Shown: positions 35,464 to 45,115 of the stretch, one piece after another
Position numbering within the stretch: position 1 is the stretch's first letter
How the letters are laid out: the number at the start of each line of letters is the position of its first letter
NCBI GenBank assembly: GCA_003507395.1
Contig: DNVW01000003.1
Span: forward strand, 1 to 58,822
Source of the DNA: Clostridiales bacterium
GTDB taxonomy: Bacteria > Bacillota > Clostridia > TANB77 > CAG-508
Length of the DNA stretch: 58,822 nt
Direction: 5' to 3'
The notes under the pieces: model-generated
Seen by the model: the letters and a program-made list of their open reading frames with translations, nothing else
Told to the model about the DNA's origin: nothing
The model's database searches: none
Made by a program: the position numbers and the translations under genes

Positions 35464-37306
35464 TATTTACCTCATTTCTTTTTTCAATTATATTTTTTTC
35501 GAATTCTGCAGCATCTATTCTAGTTAAAATATGTTCATTGCCAACAAACATTAAAGATTCTCCTCTTTTTAGAGATTTTATTTCTATTTTTTCTTTTTCA
35601 GACAGATTTGTATATTTGCTTAATAATAAAATATTTTCTTCTTCAAGAGCAAAAAATGTTTTAATTTCAGAATTATTTAAAATACTTTTTCCATATATTC
35701 CTTCATCTAAACTAAATAAATCTGATATATCTTGTGTTATTGCTACACTACTACCTCCAAATTTTCTTATGGTTTTAAATATTTTATATATAAAACTTGC
35801 TACTTCTTTATTAGATGTAACACCTATTAATCTCCAGATTTCATCTAAATATATTGCTTTTTTTACATTTCTATCTTTTTTTATCCTATCCCAGAAATAG
35901 TCTACAAATACATACATTGCATATTTTAAATTTTCTTCTCCCATTTCATAAATATCCGCAACCACTAATTTATCGTCCATTTTTAAATTTGTGTAATTAT
36001 TAAAAAAACTTAAAGAACCCTTTACAAATGGAATTAATTTTATTTTAAATACTTTTGTTTTCTCATCCTCTCCTAACAGATTACATAAATCTTCTAGTAG
36101 TGGCATGTCAAACGTCTCTTTAAAGCAAGGTTTTATATTTACTTTATTTTTTTCTATCTTATGTAAAGAATTGTCGTCAAAAGTTATGCCCTTTCTTCTA
36201 TAAAGTTCTATTAATTTTTCTTCTAGTATTGCCTTTTCTTCTTCGTTTATATCGCCAAAAATCAGATTAAAAAATCCTATTAATTTACTAATTTTGTTAG
36301 CCAAATATCCTGTTTCTCCATCTTCTAAACTATTCTCTCTTATATCAAAAATATTTATAAAAGTGTTTGAACCTGGTCCCATCTTTATCAAAGTTCCATT
36401 TAAATTTTTACACAATTCCCCATATTCTCTATCTGGATCTATAATATATTGTTCTATTCCTAATAATCTATATCGTAAAATTAATAATTTAGTATAAAAA
36501 GACTTGCCTGCACCACTTGTACCAAAAATGCAAATATTTGCATTTTTATATTTAGTTGAGTCATATCTATCCACAAATACTAAAGAATTGTTATAAATAT
36601 TTGTTCCTATAAAAATTCCATTTTCATCAAATATTGCAGATGAAATAAATGGATATGTGGATACTAATCCACTTGTTAATATATTTCTTCTTGAAACATT
36701 TTTTAAATCATTATCATTTTTCATTATTGGTAGTACAGATAAATATGCTTGTTCTTGTCTAAAATATGCTTTTCTTGTTTGCATTCCTTTACTTTGCAAA
36801 AGCCCTTCCAACTTATTTACAAAATAATCTAGTTCTTTTAAATTTGTAGAAAAAGTTGTTATATAAATATATAAAAAATATAAACTTTCATTGTTTACTT
36901 GTAATTCTTTTCTTATATATTTCGCATCATTATATGTAAAAGCTGCAATATCTATATCTTGTCTATTTTTGTTATTTGTTTTTAAATCTACACCTACATT
37001 CCCAATATGATAAGTTAAATCTTTTATAGTTTTATATGTATCTTGCTTTTCGCAAAAAATAGAAATATTTAAATTAATATTTGTATCTATTATTGTTTTT
37101 AAAATTAAATCTGTTTGCTCTCTATAATAGTTTGTTATTAATATGCTAGAATAATACATTTCATCTATTTCTATATGCTTTGGATTTCTTAAATTTATGT
37201 ATGTTGGGCTGATTTCCTTCATGTCATGGTATACACCTTTTAAAAATGTTAATTCTTTTTTTTCTTTTATTTTTAAATTTTTTTTTATTTTATTTATTAT
37301 ATTAAT
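35420..37306 (-). CDS. VirB4-like secretion ATPase, apparent ATT start
   Basis: About 628 residues if started at ATT 37306; 600 from ATG 37222. Walker A is FGTSGAGKSFY, Walker B AIYLDEIWRL, with YIIDPDREYGEL and GGSSVAITQDISD typical of VirB4/TraE. The extra 28 residues contain FLKGVYHDM, a block that normally precedes EISPTYI in this family, so the longer start is likely. AGGATGG stands upstream of ATT, and no ATG/GTG/TTG is available there. VirB4 powers pilus biogenesis and substrate transfer. Confidence 0.8.
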   Translation of the reverse strand: MNIINKIKKNLKIKEKKELTFLKGVYHDMKEISPTYINLRNPKHIEIDEMYYSSILITNYYREQTDLILKTIIDTNINLNISIFCEKQDTYKTIKDLTYHIGNVGVDLKTNNKNRQDIDIAAFTYNDAKYIRKELQVNNESLYFLYIYITTFSTNLKELDYFVNKLEGLLQSKGMQTRKAYFRQEQAYLSVLPIMKNDNDLKNVSRRNILTSGLVSTYPFISSAIFDENGIFIGTNIYNNSLVFVDRYDSTKYKNANICIFGTSGAGKSFYTKLLILRYRLLGIEQYIIDPDREYGELCKNLNGTLIKMGPGSNTFINIFDIRENSLEDGETGYLANKISKLIGFFNLIFGDINEEEKAILEEKLIELYRRKGITFDDNSLHKIEKNKVNIKPCFKETFDMPLLEDLCNLLGEDEKTKVFKIKLIPFVKGSLSFFNNYTNLKMDDKLVVADIYEMGEENLKYAMYVFVDYFWDRIKKDRNVKKAIYLDEIWRLIGVTSNKEVASFIYKIFKTIRKFGGSSVAITQDISDLFSLDEGIYGKSILNNSEIKTFFALEEENILLLSKYTNLSEKEKIEIKSLKRGESLMFVGNEHILTRIDAAEFEKNIIEKRNEVNNEKNNNSISKSNVK

Positions 37307-37329
37307 ACTATATTCACCATCCTATTTGT

Positions 37330-37893
37330 TTAATTATCTAGATATTTTCTGGAATTTAAAAATGAAAATAAAATGTTCTTTGACTCTTTTTTATTATTTA
37401 TATCTACAATTATATTTCCACAACGACTTAAACAATCTTTTATTTTAAAATATTTATCATTCAAATCTTCTGTTGCTAATTCTTCTATTTCTTCTAATTC
37501 TTTATCATTATTTTTATATTTTAAAATAATATAAAAATTTTTTGATGATGATTTTTTTTCTTGATTTAATTTTTTTATGAATTCTATATATTTATTTGAA
37601 TATTCTAGTATATTTTTGTTTTCATTTATTTTTTGATTATTTATATTGGAAATATGTTTAGATAAGTCTTCTTTTTTACTTTGAATTAAAATTTGAAAAT
37701 TAAAGTTGCATGTTTTTAAAAAAATTTTATAAGAATTTAAAATTGCTTCTTTCTCTAATTCTGATTTTAGATTAAAATTAATTGGATATATTTTTATTAT
37801 TTTTATATATGAATTATCTTTTAATTTTATAATTCCATTTTCTAATATTTTTTCGAAAGGTATCCATTCTTGAATAGAATTATTTTTTTTCAT
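37330..37893 (-). CDS. TraC-like protein (VirB4 N-terminal partner)
   Basis: 187 residues: WIPFEKILENGIIKLKDNSYIKIIKIYPINF, then a helical ferredoxin-like region ending FLNSRKYLDN. It resembles the separate TraC-like N-terminal module that precedes VirB4/TraE ATPases in Clostridial conjugation loci. ATG 37893 with AGGAGG upstream. First gene of the minus-strand operon; the VirB4 ATT start follows its stop by 23 nt. Confidence 0.6.
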   Translation of the reverse strand: MKKNNSIQEWIPFEKILENGIIKLKDNSYIKIIKIYPINFNLKSELEKEAILNSYKIFLKTCNFNFQILIQSKKEDLSKHISNINNQKINENKNILEYSNKYIEFIKKLNQEKKSSSKNFYIILKYKNNDKELEEIEELATEDLNDKYFKIKDCLSRCGNIIVDINNKKESKNILFSFLNSRKYLDN

Positions 37894-38506
37894 AAACCTC
37901 CTTTATTTATTAAATTTTTAGATTTTAGGTAAATATTTTAGAATCAAATTAATTTTACTTTAAATAGAGTTTAACTATTATTAGTTTACATTATTATATA
38001 TTCTTAGTCAACATTTTTCGTAGTGCTTTTTTCGACATTTTTCTAGTGTTATGTTTATTATTTTTTTATTTATTTTTATGAATAAAAAAAATCTTACTGT
38101 ACATAATATTATCATAAGGTTAATATTAGTTGGACTAAGAGTAATATAGGATTTATTTAATAAGTTTTATATTATTCGAGCAAAGATTTATAATGGTTTA
38201 ATAACTTTAGATTATTATAAGTCGGCGATGAGAGTATATTGTTTGTATGTAAGCTATATTTTTTATATCTTTTATAATTTTATATATGGTTGTAATATAT
38301 ATAATATATTCGAAGTTAAGATTATTCTTGTATTTAATAGTGGTTGTTATTAGTCCCATGTGGATGAATACAGTTATTATGAGTGCATTAATAGTCGAGC
38401 AACTGATTAATATATTTGGTGAATAGCTTATTTATGCAGTAATGTATATTAGGTTAGAAATTAGGTATATTAGTTTTAGCTGAAGATTAATACTAGCTTT
38501 ATCGAT
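37894..38506. other. Gene-free, C-poor region between gyrB and the T4SS operon
   Basis: 613 bp with no credible frame. From about 38090 the plus strand is conspicuously poor in C and rich in TAG/TTAG-like strings, unlike neighbouring spacers. No tmRNA, RNase P, SRP or 6S hallmark is visible. It holds the T4SS operon promoter region and possibly an unrecognised RNA. Confidence 0.4.
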
Positions 38507-38539
38507 AATAGCAGGTAATATATCTTATTACCTGCTATT
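38507..38539. terminator. Terminator hairpin after gyrB
   Basis: Perfect 14-bp stem AATAGCAGGTAATA/TATTACCTGCTATT with a 5-nt loop, 15 nt beyond the gyrB stop. The T tract is weak on both sides. Confidence 0.7.
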
Positions 38540-38553
38540 AATTTCTATATATA

Positions 38554-40482
38554 TTATACATCTAAATTTTTAACATATTTTGCATTTGCTTCTATGAATT
38601 CCCTTCTTGGCCCAATGTCATCTCCCATTAATATTGTAAATATTTCATCTGCTTTAATTGCATCTTCTAATTTTACTTTTATTAATATTCTTGTCTCAGG
38701 ATTCATAGTTGTTTCCCATAATTGCTCTGGATTCATTTCTCCTAAACCTTTGTACCTTTGTATATTAACTTGATCTCTTGCAATTCCTTTTTCTTCTAAT
38801 TCTTTAAAAGATTTATCCAGATCCTCATCTGTATAACAGTAAATATCTTGCATTCCTTTTTTAGATAACTTATATAGTGGTGGTTGTGCTAAATAAACAT
38901 TTCCGTTTTCTATTAATGGTCTCATATATCTAAAGAAAAATGTTAAAAGCAATGTTCTAATATGCGCACCATCAACATCGGCATCTGCCATAATTATTAC
39001 TTTTCCATATCTAATTTTTGTAATATCAAAATCTGCCCCTATTCCTGCTCCAATTGCTAATATAACAGGATTTAACTTATCGTTTCCATATATCTTATCA
39101 GCTCTTGCTTTTTCAACATTAAGCATTTTTCCCCATAAAGGTAGAATTGCTTGAAATTTTCTATCTCTTCCCTGCTTTGCACTTCCTCCTGCTGAATCTC
39201 CCTCTACTATGTATACCTCACAATCTTCTGCATTTTTTTCACTACAATCTGCTAATTTACCTGGTAAAGTAGATGTTTCTAAAGCATTTTTTCTTCTTAC
39301 TAGTTCTCTAGCTTTTCTAGCTGCTTCCCTCGCTCTTGATGCACTTATACATTTTTCTAATATTGCTTTTGCAACTGCTGGATTCTCTTCTAAATATGCT
39401 GCAAATTCTTCATTAACAACACTTTGTACAATTCCTGTAACATTGCTATTTCCTAACTTAGTTTTGGTTTGTCCTTCAAATTGAGGCTCTTTTACTTTAA
39501 CTGAAATAACTGCTGTTATTCCCTCTCTTATATCTTCTCCTTGTAGATTTCCATCTTTATCTTTTAATAAATTATGTGATTTTGCATAATCATTAAAAGT
39601 TTTGGTAAGTGCTCTTTTAAATCCTTCTAAATGTGTTCCACCTTCTATTGTATTAATATTATTAACAAATGAATAAATATTTTCTGAATATGCCGTTGTA
39701 TATTGTATTGCTATTTCAACAGGTACTTCTCCATCTTTTTCTATATATATTGGCTTACTATTCAATTTTTCCTTATTTTTGTTTAAAAATTCTACAAATG
39801 AGCTTAGTCCACCTTCATAATGAAATTCTGCTTTTTTCGGTGCTTCTTCTCTTAAATCTTCTAAAGTTATTTTTAGTCCCTTAGTTAAAAACGCCATTTC
39901 TCTAAATCTATTTTCTAATACTTCATATTCATATTCTAATGTTTCAAATATTGTATCATCGGCTAAAAATCTAACCTTTGTTCCTGTTTTCTTAGAATCT
40001 CCTATTCTTGTTAGCGGTTCAACAGTCTTTCCTCTTTCAAACTTCATTTGAAAAATTCCACCATCTCTTTGAATAGTAACTTCTACCCAAGTTGACAATG
40101 CATTTACAACAGATGCACCAACTCCATGCAAACCTCCAGAGACTTTATAACCACTGTCACCACCGAATTTTCCGCCTGCATGTAATTTAGTATATACAGT
40201 TTCTGCAGCAGATATTTTTGTTTTTGGATGTATATCTACTGGAATCCCTCTACCATTATCTTGTACACTTATTACATTTCCTGGCTCTATTTTGACATTT
40301 ATTTCTGTACAATATCCTGCTAATGCTTCATCAACACAGTTATCTACTATTTCATATACTAAATGATGTAAACCTCTTACTGAAACACTTCCTATATACA
40401 TTCCAGGTCTTTTTCTTACAGCTTCTAATCCCTCTAAAACTTGTATCTGTTCTGCTCCATACTCATGCTCGAATTTTTCCAT
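38554..40482 (-). CDS. gyrB: DNA gyrase subunit B
   Basis: 642 residues. GHKL ATPase motifs (EIVDNCVDEALAG, VQDNGRGIPVD, GGLHGVGASVVNAL), Toprim EGDSAGGSAKQGRDR and MADADVDGAHIRTLLL, and C-terminal YKGLGEMN. Complete. Its start overlaps the remB stop by one base, so it belongs to the dnaA-dnaN-recF-remB-gyrB transcript. Confidence 0.98.
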   Translation of the reverse strand: MEKFEHEYGAEQIQVLEGLEAVRKRPGMYIGSVSVRGLHHLVYEIVDNCVDEALAGYCTEINVKIEPGNVISVQDNGRGIPVDIHPKTKISAAETVYTKLHAGGKFGGDSGYKVSGGLHGVGASVVNALSTWVEVTIQRDGGIFQMKFERGKTVEPLTRIGDSKKTGTKVRFLADDTIFETLEYEYEVLENRFREMAFLTKGLKITLEDLREEAPKKAEFHYEGGLSSFVEFLNKNKEKLNSKPIYIEKDGEVPVEIAIQYTTAYSENIYSFVNNINTIEGGTHLEGFKRALTKTFNDYAKSHNLLKDKDGNLQGEDIREGITAVISVKVKEPQFEGQTKTKLGNSNVTGIVQSVVNEEFAAYLEENPAVAKAILEKCISASRAREAARKARELVRRKNALETSTLPGKLADCSEKNAEDCEVYIVEGDSAGGSAKQGRDRKFQAILPLWGKMLNVEKARADKIYGNDKLNPVILAIGAGIGADFDITKIRYGKVIIMADADVDGAHIRTLLLTFFFRYMRPLIENGNVYLAQPPLYKLSKKGMQDIYCYTDEDLDKSFKELEEKGIARDQVNIQRYKGLGEMNPEQLWETTMNPETRILIKVKLEDAIKADEIFTILMGDDIGPRREFIEANAKYVKNLDV

Positions 40483-40745
40483 TATCTTTTACCTCCAATT
40501 TTATTTGTCCTTTTTTCTAATGTAATTGTTGATATGTTTGAAATATATCCTTTTGTTTGTTTTTTTTCTTTTATAATAATTAATGATTTTTTATTTCCAT
40601 CTGATACATCTATTATATTATCACTAAAATTCATATTTTTGCAAATATTTTCTACATTTTCTTTTTCCTTTAAAGTTTCAATATTTAATATAGCTATTAT
40701 ATTATTATCATCAATTAATTTATCTTTTCCAATATGTAAATACAC
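40482..40745 (-). CDS. remB: DUF370/RemB-like regulator
   Basis: 87 residues: MYLHIGKDKLIDDNNIIAILNI ... KGYISNISTITLEKR, the usual RemB/YaaB form between recF and gyrB in Firmicutes. RemA/RemB proteins are DNA-binding regulators of matrix genes in Bacillus; the role here is unknown. One-base overlaps with both neighbours. The poor conservation of its middle is normal. Confidence 0.85.
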   Translation of the reverse strand: MYLHIGKDKLIDDNNIIAILNIETLKEKENVENICKNMNFSDNIIDVSDGNKKSLIIIKEKKQTKGYISNISTITLEKRTNKIGGKR

Positions 40746-41815
40746 TAAATTATCTCTCCCTCTTTAACTTGATATAAGCAGTAATCCACATTTTCTTTTA
40801 AAAATTCTATCTTTTCTGCACAAGTTATTATTACTTGTGTATTATTTATATTATTTAAAAAATTTTTTCTTCTATTTATATCTAGTTCTGACATAAAATC
40901 ATCTAATAATAAAATAGGTTCTTCTTCTATTTCATCATAAATTACTTGTAGCTCTGATAATTTTAAAGATAAAATTGCTGTCCTATTTTGTCCTTGTGAA
41001 CCATAAATACTTAATTCTTTATTATTTATGTATATTTCAAAATCATCTCTGTGAATTCCTTTTGTAGTAAATCCTTTAATAATATCTAATTTTCTTCTTT
41101 GCTTTAATAATTCTGAATAAACTTCTTTGCTTTCGCAATTTGAAATATATTGTATATTTATTTCTTCCTTCTCATCCGTTATTTTTTTATGTATTATGTT
41201 TATCTTTTTTTTAATTTTATCTATAAATTCTTTTCTGTACTTATATATTATATCTGCATATTCAATTAATTTTTCATCCCATATATCCAAAAGGTTTTCT
41301 GGCTTATTTTCTTCTTTTATTTGTCTTAAATAATTATTCCTTTGCTCTAAAGTTTTTATATACATATTTAATGTGTATACATAATTTGGTTTTAATTGGC
41401 CTATCATCATATCTAAAAATCTTCTTCTTAACGCAGGTCCACCTTTTAAAATATTTATATCATCTGGTGTAAATATAACTATATTTATATTACCCAATAA
41501 CTCACTTAATTTTTTTATCTTTATACCATTTACTAATATTTGCTTTTTATCAGAAATAGAAATTGAAATTTTGCCATCTCTATCTTTTTTCTCATATTCT
41601 ATTATTACATTTGCATTGTCTTTACCTAATTTAATAAGTTCCTTTTCTTTATTAGTTCTAAAAGACTTTCCGAAAGTACACAAAAATATTGCTTCTAAGA
41701 TATTAGTTTTTCCTTGTGCGTTATCGCCATAAAAAACATTTATACTTTTATTTAAATTTATTTCTTGTTCATTATAATTTCTAAAATTCTGTAGCTTTAT
41801 TTTGTTTATATACAT
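40745..41815 (-). CDS. recF: DNA repair ATPase RecF
   Basis: 356 residues. Walker A GDNAQGKTN, signature SLYGSQGQNRTAILSLKL-type block (IYGSQGQNRT) and Walker B ILLLDDFMSELD. RecF loads RecA at single-strand gaps with RecO and RecR. Directly follows dnaN (1 nt); the small S4-domain gene usually in between is missing. Confidence 0.97.
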   Translation of the reverse strand: MYINKIKLQNFRNYNEQEINLNKSINVFYGDNAQGKTNILEAIFLCTFGKSFRTNKEKELIKLGKDNANVIIEYEKKDRDGKISISISDKKQILVNGIKIKKLSELLGNINIVIFTPDDINILKGGPALRRRFLDMMIGQLKPNYVYTLNMYIKTLEQRNNYLRQIKEENKPENLLDIWDEKLIEYADIIYKYRKEFIDKIKKKINIIHKKITDEKEEINIQYISNCESKEVYSELLKQRRKLDIIKGFTTKGIHRDDFEIYINNKELSIYGSQGQNRTAILSLKLSELQVIYDEIEEEPILLLDDFMSELDINRRKNFLNNINNTQVIITCAEKIEFLKENVDYCLYQVKEGEII

Positions 41816-41816
41816 A

Positions 41817-42935
41817 TTATTCCTTCATTCTTATTGGTAAAATCATATAAATATAATCACCTTCATCTACTGGTCTTATAATACATGGAGAAATGCTTGT
41901 ACCAAAATCAATATAGATTTCTTGATCATCTATTGTACGTAAAGCATCTAAAAAATATTTAGGATTAAATCCTGCTTCTAAATTTTGTCCTTCTGTTGCA
42001 CAATAAATTTCTTCCTTAGCATCACCTGTTTGATTTGTACAAGATATTATAACTTTTCCTATATCTACACAGACTTTTACAGGATATTTCTTCTCTTTTT
42101 CTATTACAGATGCAGAAATCAAGCTAATTCTCTCAAAGCAATCTTGAATATTTTTTCTGTCTACTCTTATTCTTGTTTCCCAATTTTCTGGAATTACACT
42201 AGAATAATTTAAAAATTCTCCATCTAATAATCTTGTTACTATTTTACAATTTTCCATCTCAAAAAGTGCTTGGTTTTTATTTACACCTATTTTTATATTA
42301 TCAAAAGAATCTAATAAAATTTTATTTATTTCATTTAATGTTCTACCTGGAATTACTGCTACAAAATCTTTGACCTGTTCTTTTAAAATTTTTGTTTTCC
42401 AAGCTAGTCTAAATCCATCAACAGCAACAACATTTAATCTATTATTTTTTATTTCAAATAAACAACCTGTAAAAATTGGTCTATTTTCTTCTGTACTTAC
42501 TGCAAATATTGTTTTTCTAATCATTTCTTTTAATGTTTTTTGTTCTAGTTCTATAGAATTTTCAACATCTATCCTTGGAAGTTCTGGAAACTCTTCTGGA
42601 TTCATAGTTGCCAATTTATATAAAGAACCTTCACATTCAATAATTAATAAGTTATTATTATCTAATGAAATGCTTATTTCTGTATCTGGTAGTTTTCTAA
42701 TAATTTCACTAAACATTATGCTATTTACTACAGTAGCTCCTTGTTCTATTATTTGGGCTTCATTAATAATATATTCTATCCCCATTTCTAAATCATATGT
42801 TGTAAACTTTATATCATTATCATTTGTTTGAATTAAAATTCCTTCTAATATAGGCATTGTTGTTTTGCTAGCAACAGCTTTTGTTACGGAATTAATAGCT
42901 TTAAGGATATTATCCTTTTGACAAACTATTTTCAT
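41817..42935 (-). CDS. dnaN: DNA polymerase III beta sliding clamp
   Basis: 372 residues, three clamp domains: KIVCQKDNILKAINSVTKAV at the start, FTGCLFEI and AVDGFRLAWK in the middle, and the C-terminal IIRPVDEGDYIYMILPIRM. ATG 42935 is preferred over ATG 42941 because GGAG is 9 nt rather than 3 nt upstream. Second gene of the origin operon, 330 bp after dnaA with the unwinding region between. Confidence 0.97.
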   Translation of the reverse strand: MKIVCQKDNILKAINSVTKAVASKTTMPILEGILIQTNDNDIKFTTYDLEMGIEYIINEAQIIEQGATVVNSIMFSEIIRKLPDTEISISLDNNNLLIIECEGSLYKLATMNPEEFPELPRIDVENSIELEQKTLKEMIRKTIFAVSTEENRPIFTGCLFEIKNNRLNVVAVDGFRLAWKTKILKEQVKDFVAVIPGRTLNEINKILLDSFDNIKIGVNKNQALFEMENCKIVTRLLDGEFLNYSSVIPENWETRIRVDRKNIQDCFERISLISASVIEKEKKYPVKVCVDIGKVIISCTNQTGDAKEEIYCATEGQNLEAGFNPKYFLDALRTIDDQEIYIDFGTSISPCIIRPVDEGDYIYMILPIRMKE

Positions 42936-42944
42936 TTTCATCGT

Positions 42945-43014
42945 CTCCTTATTTTAATATAATTTAAATATTTTTAGTAGTAGTAATAGTAGGTTGTGTG
43001 GATTGTGTGGAAAA
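42945..43014. other. oriC unwinding element (DnaA-trio plus tandem DnaA boxes)
   Basis: TAGTAGTAGTAATAGTAG (42975-42992) beside tandem DnaA-box-like 9-mers TGTGGATTG (42997-43005) and TGTGGAAAA (43006-43014), with an A/T-only tract (about 42950-42975) on the other side. Boxes, trio repeats and AT tract in this order match the basal unwinding system of Bacillus, also located between dnaA and dnaN. A further box TTATCTACA lies at 43079-43087. Confidence 0.75.
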
Positions 43015-43263
43015 CAGTGTTAATACATTATTTCCTTAAGTATTTATATGTTGATAATTCAGTGGAAAAATAATAAAGTTATCTACAGTTAAAATTTTTA
43101 AATATGGATAAGTTAAATATTAACACATTTTATACAAACAATTAACACAAATATGTGTATATCTAATGTATGATTTCCGTAGGAAGAGAAAGCGATTTTT
43201 TTTCCAAACACAAATTTTTCAAACACAAATTTTTAAAAAATCAAAATAATATTTATTTTTAAA

Positions 43264-44601
43264 TTATTTGTCAGAAATTAATAAGTTTTTAACACTATCC
43301 ACAATTCTTTTTGTACTTGGATTTTCTTTTACTTCATTCTCAATTTTATTACAAGCATGTAATACTGTTGTATGATCTCTTTTCCCAAACTTAGCCCCTA
43401 TTACTGTTAAAGGTTGTCCAGCAACATTTCTACATAAATACATTGCAATTTGTCTAGGAAATGTCACATCAACAGATCTCTTTATTCCCTTTAAATCATT
43501 AACGGAAATATTGAAATATTTAGAGATAGTCTCTTGGATTAATTCAATAGATAATATTTTTTCTTGTTGTGTAACAACGTCATTAATTGCTTTTTCAGCC
43601 ATTTCCATTGTTATAGGACTATTTATTAAAGAAGCTTTTGCAATTAACTTATTTAAAGTTCCTTCTAATTCTCGTATATTTGAATCTATTTTATTAGCAA
43701 TATTAGATAATATATCATCATCAATAATTATATTGTCTAATTGTGCTTTTTTTCTTAAAATGGCTAAACGAGTTTCATAATCTGGGTTTGATATATCTGC
43801 AATAAGACCCCATTCGAATCTTGATTTTAATCTATCCTCTAAAAAGTTAATATCTTTAGGAGGTCTATCACTAGAAATTACTATTTGTTTACCACTTTCA
43901 TGAAGTGCATTAAAAGTATGGAAAAATTCTTCTTGAATTCTTTCCTTACCAGCAATAAATTGAATATCATCTATTAATAGTACATCTATATTTCTATACT
44001 TATTTCTAAATTGCTCATTTTTATTATCTTTAATTGCATTTATTAATTGATTAGTAAATTTTTCAGAAGTAACATATAAAATACTTGTATTTTTATTATG
44101 TACTAATATTTCATTTGCAATAGCATGCATTAAATGAGTTTTACCTAACCCAACTCCACCATATAAAAATAAAGGATTATATGATGTTGCAGGAGCTTCG
44201 GCAACAGCTAATGCTGCTGCATGTGCAAATCTATTATTATTACCAACAACAAAACTTTCAAAAGTATATTTAGGATTTAAATTAGAATTTAAATTTTGAG
44301 TATAGTGCTCAGGTTGTGCAGAAGAAGATTGTTCTCCTCCTTCCCCATCTTCATTTAAAACAACAGTAATTTCCCATTCTTTGTTTGTTAAATATTTAAA
44401 AGTATTTTTAAATAAATCATAATATCGAGACATTATGGAATCTTTTTGAAATTGAGTATGTGCAATTAAAACAATAGTATTGTTTTCCATACTCTGTAAC
44501 TCTAAATCTTTAATCCATGTCTCATAAGATATTTTTGTAACTTCACCTTTTAACAATTCTTTTGTTTTTTCTAAAAATTCATCTAATTCTTCCCTATGCA
44601 T
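43264..44601 (-). CDS. dnaA: Chromosomal replication initiator DnaA
   Basis: 445 residues. Domain I (EKTKELLKGEV ... YETWIKDLEL), flexible domain II rich in Gln/Ser, AAA+ domain III with GGVGLGKTHL and VLLIDDIQF, and domain IV with the signature GKRDHTTVLHACNKI. ATG 44601 has GGAAGG 11 nt upstream; the TTG at 44610 is too close to it. DnaA boxes flank the gene on both sides. Confidence 0.98.
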   Translation of the reverse strand: MHREELDEFLEKTKELLKGEVTKISYETWIKDLELQSMENNTIVLIAHTQFQKDSIMSRYYDLFKNTFKYLTNKEWEITVVLNEDGEGGEQSSSAQPEHYTQNLNSNLNPKYTFESFVVGNNNRFAHAAALAVAEAPATSYNPLFLYGGVGLGKTHLMHAIANEILVHNKNTSILYVTSEKFTNQLINAIKDNKNEQFRNKYRNIDVLLIDDIQFIAGKERIQEEFFHTFNALHESGKQIVISSDRPPKDINFLEDRLKSRFEWGLIADISNPDYETRLAILRKKAQLDNIIIDDDILSNIANKIDSNIRELEGTLNKLIAKASLINSPITMEMAEKAINDVVTQQEKILSIELIQETISKYFNISVNDLKGIKRSVDVTFPRQIAMYLCRNVAGQPLTVIGAKFGKRDHTTVLHACNKIENEVKENPSTKRIVDSVKNLLISDK

Positions 44602-44619
44602 TTTTTTCAATCCTTCCAG

Positions 44620-44787
44620 TTATCCACAAAGTTATCCACAAGTGTTGATAACTTTGTGTGTAAATAAATTTATTAATATAAAATAGTAAAAACAAAAATC
44701 TATAAAAGTCTTGTTGCCCTACTGTTTTTTTATCATATCAAAAATGTAATAAAATAGTCAATACAAAAAATAAATAAATGTGGAAAA
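44620..44787. other. Upstream oriC DnaA-box cluster
   Basis: Two perfect boxes TTATCCACA (44620-44628, 44632-44640), inverse TGTTGATAA (44643-44651) and TGTGGAAAA (44779-44787) in the dnaA-rpmH spacer. The first three also lie in the dnaA leader, so autorepression of dnaA is likely. Confidence 0.88.
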
Positions 44788-44820
44788 CTTTTAAAAAATA
44801 GGAAAAATTTATACTAAATA

Positions 44821-44850
44821 TTGACAGGACTATACTATTTAGTATATAAT
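44821..44850 (+). promoter_or_regulatory. rpmH operon promoter
   Basis: -35 TTGACA (44821-44826), 18-bp spacer, -10 TATAAT (44845-44850); both hexamers are consensus. Confidence 0.85.
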
Positions 44851-44920
44851 TATAATACTTGTGAAAATAAAGTTAAAGATATCTATTACGATAGAGAAAT
44901 AATATGCAGGAGGTGCAAAA

Positions 44921-45055
44921 ATGAAGAGAACATTTCAACCTAAAAAGAGACAAGAACAAAAAGAACATGGCTTTATGAAAAGAATGAAAACAAAATCAGG
45001 AAGAAAAATATTAAAAGCAAGACGTGCAAAAGGAAGAAAAAAAATAAGTGCGTAA
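44921..45055 (+). CDS. rpmH: 50S ribosomal protein L34
   Basis: 44 residues starting MKRTFQPKKRQ and rich in Lys/Arg (GFMKRMKTKSGRKILKARRAKGR), the universal L34 signature. Preceded by GCAGGAGG. Transcribed away from dnaA; a hairpin directly after it limits read-through into rnpA. Confidence 0.98.
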   Translation: MKRTFQPKKRQEQKEHGFMKRMKTKSGRKILKARRAKGRKKISA

Positions 45056-45058
45056 GAG

Positions 45059-45085
45059 AAAAGGTCACGTATAAGTGACCTTTTT
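45059..45085 (+). terminator. Terminator/attenuator between rpmH and rnpA
   Basis: Perfect 10-bp stem AAAAGGTCAC/GTGACCTTTT with a T run. It probably sets a high L34 to RNase P protein ratio. Confidence 0.8.
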
Positions 45086-45115
45086 GAAATTATAGAAAAG
45101 AATTTGAGTGATTTT

